Origin: Novipirellula caenicola
GTDB taxonomy: Bacteria; Planctomycetota; Planctomycetia; Pirellulales; Pirellulaceae
DNA length: 64,000 bases
NCBI RefSeq assembly: GCF_039545035.1
Contig: NZ_BAABRO010000017.1
Coordinates: forward strand, 88,431 to 152,430
Direction: 5' to 3'
Position numbers and translations under genes: made by a program
Shown: piece by piece, positions 26,150 to 34,481 of the stretch
How the letters are laid out: each line of letters begins with the position of its first letter
Position numbering within the stretch: position 1 is the first letter of the stretch
The notes under the pieces: generated by a model
Database searches by the model: none
The model's input: the letters and a program-made list of their open reading frames with translations, nothing else
Told to the model about the DNA's origin: nothing

Positions 26150-27255
26150 GCCGACGAATCGCATTGGTGATTCCAACGATGGATCGTGGTGGGGCTGAGA
26201 AACAACTTTGTTTGTTGGCCGAAAATCTGCCACGCGACACGTTTGATGTTCACGTCATCCTGTTGACGCGTGACGGCCCGCGTAGCGAGTCGCTGCGTGC
26301 TGCCGGGATCCCCGTCACGGTGATTGGCAAACGATTCAAAGCGGATCCGACGGCGCTATTTCGTTTGAGACGTGAATTGGTCCGTTTGAAACCCGACGTC
26401 GTTCATACATGGATCTTTGCGGCCAACAGCTTTGGTCGCGCCGCGGCTCGGTTGGCGCGAGTTCCCACGATCATGGCCAGCGAGCGATGTGTTGATTCTT
26501 GGAAAACCGAGTCGCACTTTTTTGTCGATCGCCGGCTTGCACGGCTGACCGACACCATCACCACCAATAGCACCGGAGTGGTCGATTTTTATGCCGCCCA
26601 CGGGATCGACCGAGACAAATTTTGTGTCATCCCCAATGGAATCGAACCGCCATCGGGCAACCGGATCGAGCGTGACGAAGCGTTTGCTCGTTTACAGGTT
26701 CCGGCCGACCGAAAACTAATTTTGGCCGTGGGCCGATTGTGGCCTCAGAAACGCTACCGCGATCTGATTTGGGCTGCCGAATTGCTCGGAACCACGCGAG
26801 AGGACACGACGTTGGTGATCCTCGGTGACGGACCGCAACGCGGTGAACTGTTGCGTTTTCGTGACTCGGTGACGATTCCCGATCGTGTTCGATTCGCCGG
26901 AACGCGTCACGATGTAGCCGAATTGTTGCCTCATGCCGATGTGTTTTGGATTGGCAGCGAATATGAAGGGCAAAGCAATTCGCTGATCGAAGCGATGCAG
27001 GCTGCGGTTCCGGTGGTCGCATCGGACATTCCCGGGAACCGAGATTTAGTGATCCCTGGCGTCACCGGAATGTTGGTGCCGATGGGCGACACCGCCGATT
27101 TTGCACGTCAAACCATGACGCTGCTGGAATCGCCTGAACTCGCAAAAAAACTCGCAAAATCGGCCCAAAACCGGATCGCCACCGAGTTCACCGTCGACGC
27201 CATGGTGCAGCGTCATGCCGAATTGTATCTGCGGTGCCAGGGACGCACGTCGTAG
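26146..27255 (+). CDS. Glycosyltransferase family 4 (GT-B)
   Basis: A 369-residue GT4 enzyme with classical features: an N-terminal glycine-rich loop (PTMDRGGAEKQLCLLAENL), the interdomain hinge CVIPNGIEPP, the donor-binding VGRLWPQKRYRDLI, GDGPQRGEL, and the E-x7-E region YEGQSNSLIEAMQA near 280. It overlaps the preceding glycosyltransferase by four bases (ATGA). The first enzyme is divergent and this one canonical, so they probably act on consecutive steps of one envelope glycan. I see no flippase or polymerase beside them. Confidence 0.93.
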   Translation: MSRRIALVIPTMDRGGAEKQLCLLAENLPRDTFDVHVILLTRDGPRSESLRAAGIPVTVIGKRFKADPTALFRLRRELVRLKPDVVHTWIFAANSFGRAAARLARVPTIMASERCVDSWKTESHFFVDRRLARLTDTITTNSTGVVDFYAAHGIDRDKFCVIPNGIEPPSGNRIERDEAFARLQVPADRKLILAVGRLWPQKRYRDLIWAAELLGTTREDTTLVILGDGPQRGELLRFRDSVTIPDRVRFAGTRHDVAELLPHADVFWIGSEYEGQSNSLIEAMQAAVPVVASDIPGNRDLVIPGVTGMLVPMGDTADFARQTMTLLESPELAKKLAKSAQNRIATEFTVDAMVQRHAELYLRCQGRTS

Positions 27256-27530
27256 CGTGTCATGCGGCGTTCTGATAGCAAATCAGCGGGTATTTCTGGT
27301 AAGACGTTCCGTTCGTAACGGTCAGGAGACGATAGGTGCGTCAAAAATGTTCGCAAAACGTCATTTTGACTCAATTCTTCGTTGAGCCCGCCGCCCAGAC
27401 AGATACCATCGATCATGTGCTAAGCGTCAAGCACATCGTGGTCATCTAAATCGCGTGGAAATGTTTCCCATCGCCTAGATCTCTCACGTCCGTCCCACGA
27501 AGAATTCACCCTCATCAGGTACCGCCATCT

Positions 27531-28091
27531 ATGGATATGAGCGAGACAAGCCAACCGACAATTGATGAAGTCGATTTGCTGTTGGCGAATGCCCGCTTGC
27601 GTGACGAGCTCGAGCCGTATCGTGACGAATCGATTGATAGCTCGTCGATGCACCGGATGCCATTGCACACCGAAAACGAATATCTCGCCTCGATGTTGGC
27701 TTGGGAACGTGCTCCCGCTTTGCCGATCGCGTCTTGGTTCAACCCTCCGATGCAATTGCCAAGCCCTGATTCGGTTTCCGACAGCACGTTGCCGCGGTTG
27801 CTTGCCAACACGATCGAACGATTGTATTCCGAGAAAGTGGTGTTGAAGTTCACGGATCATTTATCCGATCGCGAACTTTACAAGATCATCTATCGCGACA
27901 TCATGCCCTCGTGCGAGAAGAAACTCGACATTCCGGGCAAGTACCTCGAGTGGCGATGTGTCGAGGACAACGAGACTTGGTTGCGTTATTACGCGGACGC
28001 GGTCGATCGCCGACGATTTCAAGAAGAGCACGATGTGCCCCTTCCCGTCGCCGAAGAGCCCAAGTTCAAACGCAATTTGCCAGGCAACTAG
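27531..28091 (+). CDS. Conserved hypothetical protein
   Basis: A 186-residue soluble protein with no domain I can name. It is mostly helical, with a proline-rich middle (LPIASWFNPPMQLPSPD) and a conserved-looking core (LYSEKVVLKFTDHLSDRELYKIIYRDIMPSCEKKLDI ... WLRYYADAVDRRRF). It ends convergently with the next minus gene, the two stop codons overlapping by four bases. The 275 bases before it hold nothing I can name. Confidence 0.7.
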   Translation: MDMSETSQPTIDEVDLLLANARLRDELEPYRDESIDSSSMHRMPLHTENEYLASMLAWERAPALPIASWFNPPMQLPSPDSVSDSTLPRLLANTIERLYSEKVVLKFTDHLSDRELYKIIYRDIMPSCEKKLDIPGKYLEWRCVEDNETWLRYYADAVDRRRFQEEHDVPLPVAEEPKFKRNLPGN

Positions 28092-29014
28092 CCTTTGCGG
28101 TAGATCCACATGCACGCCAGTGCTGAGACCGCGTCTTTCCAACCAATCTTTTTGCCCTCGTCATAGCCACGGCTGTCGTAGTGGGTTGGAACCTCGAGAA
28201 CGCGTACATCTTTCGCGGCAATTTTTGCCGTGATTTCGGGCTCAAAGCCGAACCGACACTCTTTGAGTGAAATGCTTCGTAACATTTCACCGTCGAACGC
28301 TTTGTGACAGGTTTCCATATCGGTTAAACGTAGCCCGGTCATCAGATTGCTCAGCTTCGTGAGCATCCAATTACCAAAGCGATGCAGCCATGATGGATCG
28401 CTGCCGCCGTCCAAGTAACGCGATCCATAGACCACATCGGCGTTACCGTCCAAAATCGGCCATACCACACGCAGCAGCGTAGCAGGATCGTATTCAAGAT
28501 CCGCGTCTTGGATCGCCACCACGTTGCCCTGGCTGTGCCGGATCGCCAAGCGGACCGCCGATCCTTTGCCGTGATTGCAGCGACGACGAATGATCGTGCG
28601 GTTGGCACGCGGGGTTAAACCGGCGAGCCATTGACTGGTGCCATCGGTGCTTCCATCGTCGACGATGATCACCTCGGTCGAACGAGGCATCACTTCATCA
28701 ATTCGCTCGAGCACCTTGGGAAGCGTTTGTCGTTCGTTGTAGACCGGAACGATGATCGTCAAATCGTAGTGATCGAGCGGCTGGACACTGTTTGCCGCGA
28801 TCGAGGCTTCGGCAATAAAGTCGAGCGTTTCTTCGGTGCGGCGGATCACGTCGTCGACCGGGTCGACCAGATCGAGACTCCAGCTTTCGCGTTTTGCGTC
28901 GGGTGTCGCAGCCACCGGCGGCCGTGCCGCGGGTTTGGCCACAGCAGGATCTTGGGTCGCAACGGTGTCGGCGGTAAACATCAAGTCGGCCGAAATGTCA
29001 GATTCAATTGGCAT
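28088..29014 (-). CDS. DPM1-like glycosyltransferase family 2
   Basis: GT-A enzyme of the dolichyl-phosphate mannose synthase type, which loads a sugar onto a polyprenyl phosphate. About 308 residues from the ATG at 29014. A low-complexity lead (to about 80) precedes the catalytic domain, which has IIVPVYNERQTLPKVLERI, IIVDDGSTDGTS, and the metal-binding DAD of AIQDADLEYDP. It lacks the membrane helices of some DPM1 homologues. The frame is open to 29233, but the added 73 residues (SSEFGTTITTGTSGG and so on) look non-coding, so the shorter start is preferred with moderate confidence. Confidence 0.85.
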   Translation of the reverse strand: MPIESDISADLMFTADTVATQDPAVAKPAARPPVAATPDAKRESWSLDLVDPVDDVIRRTEETLDFIAEASIAANSVQPLDHYDLTIIVPVYNERQTLPKVLERIDEVMPRSTEVIIVDDGSTDGTSQWLAGLTPRANRTIIRRRCNHGKGSAVRLAIRHSQGNVVAIQDADLEYDPATLLRVVWPILDGNADVVYGSRYLDGGSDPSWLHRFGNWMLTKLSNLMTGLRLTDMETCHKAFDGEMLRSISLKECRFGFEPEITAKIAAKDVRVLEVPTHYDSRGYDEGKKIGWKDAVSALACMWIYRKG

Positions 29015-29550
29015 GCGGAGCTCGGGCACAGTCGGTGATAGCGATGGATCGATCGGTTCCTTCCTCAGTAAATCTGGGCTATCAAAATCACCCGAGCCGA
29101 AAAATTTGCCGCAACCGGCCAAATCCCGCCTCTCGGAACCACCACTCGTTCCGGTTGTAATGGTTGTGCCGAACTCGCTGGATTTAGCAGCACCGCGATG
29201 GGATCTCGGCTGGCGGCACGATTCCCCGGGCATCTCGCCCCTGCAATCGATGGATTCACGGAATTTTTGGCAAAAGTGACGGAGTCGTCGTTCTCCGTAG
29301 ACCTAGGGTCTAGGGATGGCTCCGAGTCGTTAACTGCGGCCGCTTTGACTCATCCGCTAGGATACTGCAAGCCGCGTCGGCTACATTATCGCTGTTCACG
29401 ATCACTGTTCACGCCGCCGATGCGGTCGATGGCGTTTTGCAAAACCATATCGGCAATGGCTGTGTTGCCGCTGCCGATGGGGTTAAAGCGGATCCCAGCA
29501 TCCCACGATGCAAATCAAACGCGAATCCAAATTCACGCGAAGAAATATTT
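29015..29550. other. Divergent gap between the glycosyltransferase and antiporter genes
   Basis: No gene or repeat is obvious here unless the glycosyltransferase starts upstream at 29233. Promoters for both flanking genes are expected here, but I could not identify one. Confidence 0.4.
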
Positions 29551-31545
29551 ATGGACTTACTGCTTTATCTTGCTCTTGTCCCAACACTTGGCGTCGTGGC
29601 ACAGTGGATCGCATGGCGAACCGGATTGCCGGGGATTCTGTTGCTGCTGTTGTTCGGAGTATTGCTGGGGCAATTCGTTCAGCCCGACGCGTTTCTGGCC
29701 GAGTTGACTGGAGGCACGGTAGCTCAGGCGGGGCCCGAGCTGCTCTTTCCAATCGTCTCGTTGTCGGTAGCCGTGATCATGTTCGAAGGTGGCTTGTCGC
29801 TGAAGTTTCATGAGCTGCGTGAAGCGGGAAGCGCGGCGTTTCGGCTGGTCACCCTCGGCGCCATCATCACCTTTTTTGGCACGGCCACGGCGGCCCATTT
29901 CACGCTCGGTTTAGCGTGGCCTATTAGCTTTTTGCTCGGGGCGATTTTGATTGTGACCGGGCCCACCGTGATTGGGCCGTTGCTGCGGCAAGTGCGTCCG
30001 ACACGCCGTGTGGCATCGACGTTGAAATGGGAAGGCATCGTGATCGACCCGATCGGTGCGGTCCTAGCCGTGTTGGTATTCGAAAACATCTTGGTTCATT
30101 CGTCCGAGCCCGATCTCGGCTCGGCATTTTTGATGCTCTCCATAACGATTGTCGTCGGGATGGGATTGGGGTGTGCCGGTGGCGCGTTTCTGTCCGTCGC
30201 GTTTCGTCGCTATTGGTTACCCGATCAATTGCACGGAATTGGAACGCTGTCAGTGGGGCTGCTGTTGTATGCCATCAGCGACCATCTGGCGCATGAATCC
30301 GGGCTGATCACGGTCACGGTGATGGGAATTTGGTTGACCAACCGGCATCATTTCGACATCGAACATATCGTTGAGCTAAAAGAAAACTTACGCACGCTGT
30401 TGATCGGTTGTCTGTTTATCGTGCTCGGGTCTCGCGTCGTGATCGATGACGTGACGGCTCATGGATGGCATGGGCTGTTGTTCCTGTTGTTGATGATTTT
30501 TGTCATTCGCCCAATCTCAGTCTTCGTGTCGCTTTGGAAATCGCCACTGAGTTGGCGAGAGCAAGCGTTTGTGGCCTCGTTGGCACCACGTGGGATTGTG
30601 GCAGCGGCTGTTAGCAGCGTCTTTGCGCTGGAACTCGAACGCCGCAGTGGTTCGTTTGACCTAGCGGGGGCCGATCAATTGGCCACGGTCACCTTTCTAG
30701 TCATCGCGGGAACGGTTGCCGTATATGGGTTGGCGGCATCACCGATCGCCAAACTGTTGGGACTCGCCGACGAAAAGACCAACGGCATCTTGATGCTCGG
30801 AGCTGATCGATGGGTGCGAGAGTTTGCCGAAGAACTGACCGAAGTGGGGGTTCCGGTGACCTTGGTCGACACCAACTATAACAAGGTCTCTCAGGCACGC
30901 GTCGCGGGGCTACGCGCCGAATGCATCAACATTCTCAACGAGCATGCTCGCCAAGACCTGTCGCTAGTCGGAATCGGGCGTTTCTTGGCGATGACGCCCA
31001 ACGACGAGGTCAACTCGCTCGCACTTCTTGAATGTCGCGGGATGTTTGAAAGTGCTCAGCTTTACCAGTTGAACTTTACCGTCAAAAAATCAAATTCGCG
31101 GCGTGAGATGACTCACAATCTCGTCGGCCGACAACTGTTTCGCGAAGGGCTGACGTTCTCGAAAATTCGCGAATTGCATGAGTCCGGTGCTGTGTTCAAA
31201 GCAACGAAATTGACCGACTCGTTTACCTACACGGATTTTATTCGTCGGTATAATGAGGTACCCGAGCTGCTGTGCGTGGTGCAAAGTGATGGGATCCCGC
31301 TGCTCAATACCGTCAGCGACCCGCTGAAACCCGAGCCTGGTCAAACCATTGTCTGTCTTGTCACGTCGGTCCCTTTGCCTCAAGAACATGTGGCGATGGA
31401 CGCGGTAAAGAATGCGGACGCGGAAAAGAATGCGGATCGCGATAAGCATTCGCATCCCGAATTGAAGTCGGCCGATTCAGCATCATCCGCCCCCAATACA
31501 TCCAAATCGAACTCGTTGGAGACAAAGAAATCCGAAACCCGATAA
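29551..31545 (+). CDS. Cation:proton antiporter (CPA1/NhaP-like) with C-terminal RCK/TrkA-N domain
   Basis: Integral membrane protein of 664 residues that probably exchanges Na+ or K+ for H+. The N-terminal half contains about 12 membrane segments, beginning MDLLLYLALVPTLGVVAQWI. It includes the motif FEGGLSLKFHELR and, in the fifth or sixth helix, GPTVIGPLLRQ and IDPIGAVLAV, positions that carry ion-binding residues in CPA families. From about 410 a Rossmann fold (GILMLGADRWVREFAEEL ... VTLVDTNYNKVSQARVAG) matches RCK/TrkA-N NAD-binding domains. A second regulatory region and a hydrophilic tail with short repeats follow. The ATG at 29551 follows a GAAGAA tract. Confidence 0.88.
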   Translation: MDLLLYLALVPTLGVVAQWIAWRTGLPGILLLLLFGVLLGQFVQPDAFLAELTGGTVAQAGPELLFPIVSLSVAVIMFEGGLSLKFHELREAGSAAFRLVTLGAIITFFGTATAAHFTLGLAWPISFLLGAILIVTGPTVIGPLLRQVRPTRRVASTLKWEGIVIDPIGAVLAVLVFENILVHSSEPDLGSAFLMLSITIVVGMGLGCAGGAFLSVAFRRYWLPDQLHGIGTLSVGLLLYAISDHLAHESGLITVTVMGIWLTNRHHFDIEHIVELKENLRTLLIGCLFIVLGSRVVIDDVTAHGWHGLLFLLLMIFVIRPISVFVSLWKSPLSWREQAFVASLAPRGIVAAAVSSVFALELERRSGSFDLAGADQLATVTFLVIAGTVAVYGLAASPIAKLLGLADEKTNGILMLGADRWVREFAEELTEVGVPVTLVDTNYNKVSQARVAGLRAECINILNEHARQDLSLVGIGRFLAMTPNDEVNSLALLECRGMFESAQLYQLNFTVKKSNSRREMTHNLVGRQLFREGLTFSKIRELHESGAVFKATKLTDSFTYTDFIRRYNEVPELLCVVQSDGIPLLNTVSDPLKPEPGQTIVCLVTSVPLPQEHVAMDAVKNADAEKNADRDKHSHPELKSADSASSAPNTSKSNSLETKKSETR

Positions 31546-31702
31546 TCTCGATGCCGTAAAATCGGTCTCGCGTGTTCGCCCACTTGTTCAGGCCCGCTTG
31601 TTCATATCCGCTCGTTCATATCCGCTCGTTCATCTCCGTTTGCTCACGCTGGCTGGCGTTCGCAATGCACCTCTTCGCTCCTCGATTGCTATTCGTTCTC
31701 TG

Positions 31703-32365
31703 ATGTTGATCCCACCGTTTACGATGCTGTTGGCCCTGTTGCCGCTGATTGGCTACTTGATTTTGATCGGGGGCATTCGTGCATCGGGACGTGCGTTGAT
31801 CACGACGGGGCCGCGAGACGTGGCGGCGATTGGGATCGCCGTTAGCGGGCTGGTTGCGGTCGGTCCCGTTGAACTGTTCTTTCCCGCGCCCGCCGCCAGC
31901 ATGTTTGGCCCCTGGGTGTGGTTTGCCATCGCGGCGTTCTATTTTTTGTGTTTGACGCTGATCGCAATCACCAGCACTCCGAAATTGGTCGTCTATGGTC
32001 GATCGGCCGACCAAGTCTTTCCGGCACTTTTAGCGGCCGCACAACATCTTGACCCCGCCGCCACGGGGGATGCATCCGGTTTACGCATCATGATGCCGAC
32101 GATCAAAGTCCAATTGCGAATTGATGGACAATCCGGAGCCGATTCGGCCCAAATCCTCGCCTTTGAACCCAATTTGACCTCTCAGTTTTGGTATCAATTG
32201 CAGGCTCATCTCCGCGTCGAGTTGCCAAAACAACCGGTGCCCCGCAATCTAGGCGGCGTCTCGATGTTGATTGGGGCGGGCTGCTTGATCGGACTATTGC
32301 TGTGGCACAGTTCGGGGCGAGAAGAGTTGGTGGTCGAGGGCTTTCGTAAATGGCTATGGCGATGA
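31703..32365 (+). CDS. Membrane protein of unknown function
   Basis: A 220-residue protein with four likely membrane segments: two near the N-terminus (MLIPPFTMLLALLPLIGYL and the following helix), one near 60-85 and one near 195-212 (GGVSMLIGAGCLIGLLLW). A soluble domain lies between the third and fourth. The ATG at 31703 gives the most hydrophobic start; the frame is open further back through a region rich in the imperfect repeat CGCTCGTTCATATC. No family recognised. It is followed by the EF-P family gene. Confidence 0.65.
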   Translation: MLIPPFTMLLALLPLIGYLILIGGIRASGRALITTGPRDVAAIGIAVSGLVAVGPVELFFPAPAASMFGPWVWFAIAAFYFLCLTLIAITSTPKLVVYGRSADQVFPALLAAAQHLDPAATGDASGLRIMMPTIKVQLRIDGQSGADSAQILAFEPNLTSQFWYQLQAHLRVELPKQPVPRNLGGVSMLIGAGCLIGLLLWHSSGREELVVEGFRKWLWR

Positions 32366-32442
32366 AATAATGCCGCCGTTGGTTCGCTTTAACCCATCTC
32401 CAATCTCTTATGGTCTGTCCCTAATCCAGGGCAGAGTCACCG

Positions 32443-33006
32443 ATGCTCGCAAAAGAAGTTAAAACCGGATCGGTCATTGTGCACGAAGGCAACCCGATCG
32501 TCATCATTTCGCTTTCGGTTCAATCACCCTCGGCACGTGGTGCTGCGACGTTGTACAAGTTTCGCGGCCGCAATGTCGTCACGCGAAATAAAGTCGACGT
32601 TACCTTCAAAGGAACCGACGTGGTTGCCGAAGCCGATTTTTCGAAACGCAACGTGCAACTGATGTACTCCGATCCAAACTACATGTACGTGATGGATCAA
32701 GAAAGTTACCAGCAGTACGATGTGCCAATCGAAGATGTCGAAGAACAGCTTCCCTACATCACCGAAGGACTCGAAGGCATTCGTGCCCTCGTCTACAACG
32801 ACGAATGCGTGGGAATCGAATTGCCCGCGTCGGTCGAATTGACAATCAAACAGTGTGACCCGAGCATCAAGGGAAACTCGGCCACGGCACGCACCAAGCC
32901 CGCGACGCTCGAAACCGATCTCGTCGTACAGGTCCCCGAGTACATCAAAGAAGGGGAACGCATCAAAGTGGACACACGAACCGGTGAATTCCTGTCGCGC
33001 GCCTAA
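32443..33006 (+). CDS. efp: Elongation factor P family protein (EfpL/YeiP-like)
   Basis: Three-domain translation factor of 187 residues that binds the ribosome between P and E sites and relieves stalling, typically at polyproline runs. The N-terminal loop SPSARGAATLYKFR and the C-terminal GNSATARTKPATLETDLVVQVPEYI match the EfpL (YeiP) branch more than classical EF-P, which usually has a modified Lys or Arg in its loop. No modification enzymes (EpmA, EpmB, EarP) are nearby. It starts with ATG at 32443 after a short gap. The EfpL placement is from memory of motifs. Confidence 0.9.
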   Translation: MLAKEVKTGSVIVHEGNPIVIISLSVQSPSARGAATLYKFRGRNVVTRNKVDVTFKGTDVVAEADFSKRNVQLMYSDPNYMYVMDQESYQQYDVPIEDVEEQLPYITEGLEGIRALVYNDECVGIELPASVELTIKQCDPSIKGNSATARTKPATLETDLVVQVPEYIKEGERIKVDTRTGEFLSRA

Positions 33007-33133
33007 AGCCAACATTCGGAAATGAATTCGTTATTTCAGAATGTTTCCCGAATGACACGAACCTTTCGGTGGCGTTTAGGCCGTTCCGCTAGCGTTTCAC
33101 TGGCATCGGTGTAGCTCCACCGTCAGCTTTAGA

Positions 33134-33217
33134 TGTAGTGGACGAGGCAACGAGTCCCAGCGTCTGAGTTCCCAGCGACTTCGTGACACCACGGGATTCG
33201 TTGCCTCGTCCACTACA
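33134..33217. repeat. Palindromic intergenic repeat with 25-bp arms
   Basis: Arms 33134-33158 and 33193-33217 are reverse complements with one mismatch (core TAGTGGACGAGGCAACGAGT), separated by 34 bases. It sits in the 397-base gap between the EF-P gene and the convergent DUF6807 gene. The arms look like a mobile or REP-type unit rather than a terminator because no T run follows. The rest of the gap, to 33403, holds nothing else I can name. Confidence 0.75.
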
Positions 33218-33403
33218 GTGAAAGCACCACATCAAGCGGCAACAACCCGGGTTTTTTTAGCGGTGCGGCGCAAGCCGCGCGGTCGAATTCGAACGTTTTT
33301 CCACGCTGCAACCGGACGGCTCAGGCCGCGCCGCTAACAACAGGGATGGCATTGACGCACGCACCGTCGATCGCATTGTAGATGATCGCGCGATCGCGAT
33401 GAC

Positions 33404-34426
33404 CTACAGCGCTTCGGGTTTTTCAGCCGCATATTTGGCGAATGCTTTCTCGGTCGCCTCGGCATCAAAGTCACCTTGATACAGCACCACTCGGCAGCGA
33501 ATGGCCATCGTTTCGCCATCCTTTAGCGTGATGCCTTCGGTTTTGTCGCCGCCATTGAAATGGTAGTGGCCGAACGGATTGGCGGCAAACAATCCGTAGG
33601 TGCGAACGTGCCAGCTGCAGGGAGCGGCAAAACTCGACGGATGATAGAAAACGGACATGCCAACGGTCTGGTTGTCCACGGGGCCCGAGTAGTTCACCCA
33701 GTTTGATTTTTTGGCCCAGGCGTCCGAATTGGTCAACCCTTCGGCATTGGTGATCTTGCCACCAAGCTTCGAGTCGACCTTCATGGTGCCGGCGACACGA
33801 ATTCCAAAGCTGCCTTCTTTGGTGTCACCAAAATTTACATCGCCATCGGTCGCGCGAAGCACGACTTCGAAATCGATGATCCGTTTTCCATCTTCGGTGT
33901 GAAAGGTGGTACGGCGCGAATCCGATAACTGTCGTTTGCCTTCCGCATCATTCCAGTCGTTCTCGGTCGTGATCACGACCGCATCATTTTTCGCATCAAC
34001 GGTGGCTTCACCAGAGGTCTGGACGATCCGTCCGGTCCCTTCGTGCGCGTCATCGATCCAAAAATCGATGCCGTTGACTTCACCATGGGTGAACCAAAGC
34101 GAGCGGTGATGATCGTGATCTAATTTTTCGCCTTCGGTTCCCTTCTTCATGGGAAAGTCACGCGTCATCGCATGGCCACCGGGCCCGATCACAGGATAAA
34201 CAATCGGAAAGCCGTTTTGGTATTCGATATAGCCGGCAAATAGTTTCCCGTTGTCGTAAATCTTCCAACCTCGAGGCGATTCGACCTTCTTGACGCTAAG
34301 TCCGGTTGATTTTGCCGGCGAATCGGCCGCCGCACGTGATGCATCGACTGTCGGTAACGCGACCGACGTCGAAACGAGCAGAGCGGCATAGAGAGATCGA
34401 AGCAAAGCGGTCTTTAGCAAATGCAT
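33404..34426 (-). CDS. Secreted DUF6807 (PmoA-like) protein
   Basis: A 340-residue protein with a signal peptide (positively charged start, hydrophobic stretch to about 30). The body carries the signature DHDHHRSLWFTHGEVNGIDFW near 105-125 and a series of beta strands (GRIVQTSGEATV, IIDFEVVLRATDGDVNFGD). This family is annotated as PmoA-like in planctomycetes but is not a methane monooxygenase subunit; the name comes from weak similarity. Function is unknown, and a periplasmic sugar-related role is only a guess. It is followed downstream by no obvious operon partner. Confidence 0.85.
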   Translation of the reverse strand: MHLLKTALLRSLYAALLVSTSVALPTVDASRAAADSPAKSTGLSVKKVESPRGWKIYDNGKLFAGYIEYQNGFPIVYPVIGPGGHAMTRDFPMKKGTEGEKLDHDHHRSLWFTHGEVNGIDFWIDDAHEGTGRIVQTSGEATVDAKNDAVVITTENDWNDAEGKRQLSDSRRTTFHTEDGKRIIDFEVVLRATDGDVNFGDTKEGSFGIRVAGTMKVDSKLGGKITNAEGLTNSDAWAKKSNWVNYSGPVDNQTVGMSVFYHPSSFAAPCSWHVRTYGLFAANPFGHYHFNGGDKTEGITLKDGETMAIRCRVVLYQGDFDAEATEKAFAKYAAEKPEAL

Positions 34427-34481
34427 GGTAGGTCCTAGCGAGCAAAAACAGGAGGGAAAGAGGGGGAGGGGCGATCACCGT

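Noticed and set aside
27213..27416. Small minus frame in the gap after the second glycosyltransferase
   Set aside because: It overlaps the end of the glycosyltransferase gene, has no Shine-Dalgarno and no recognisable pattern.
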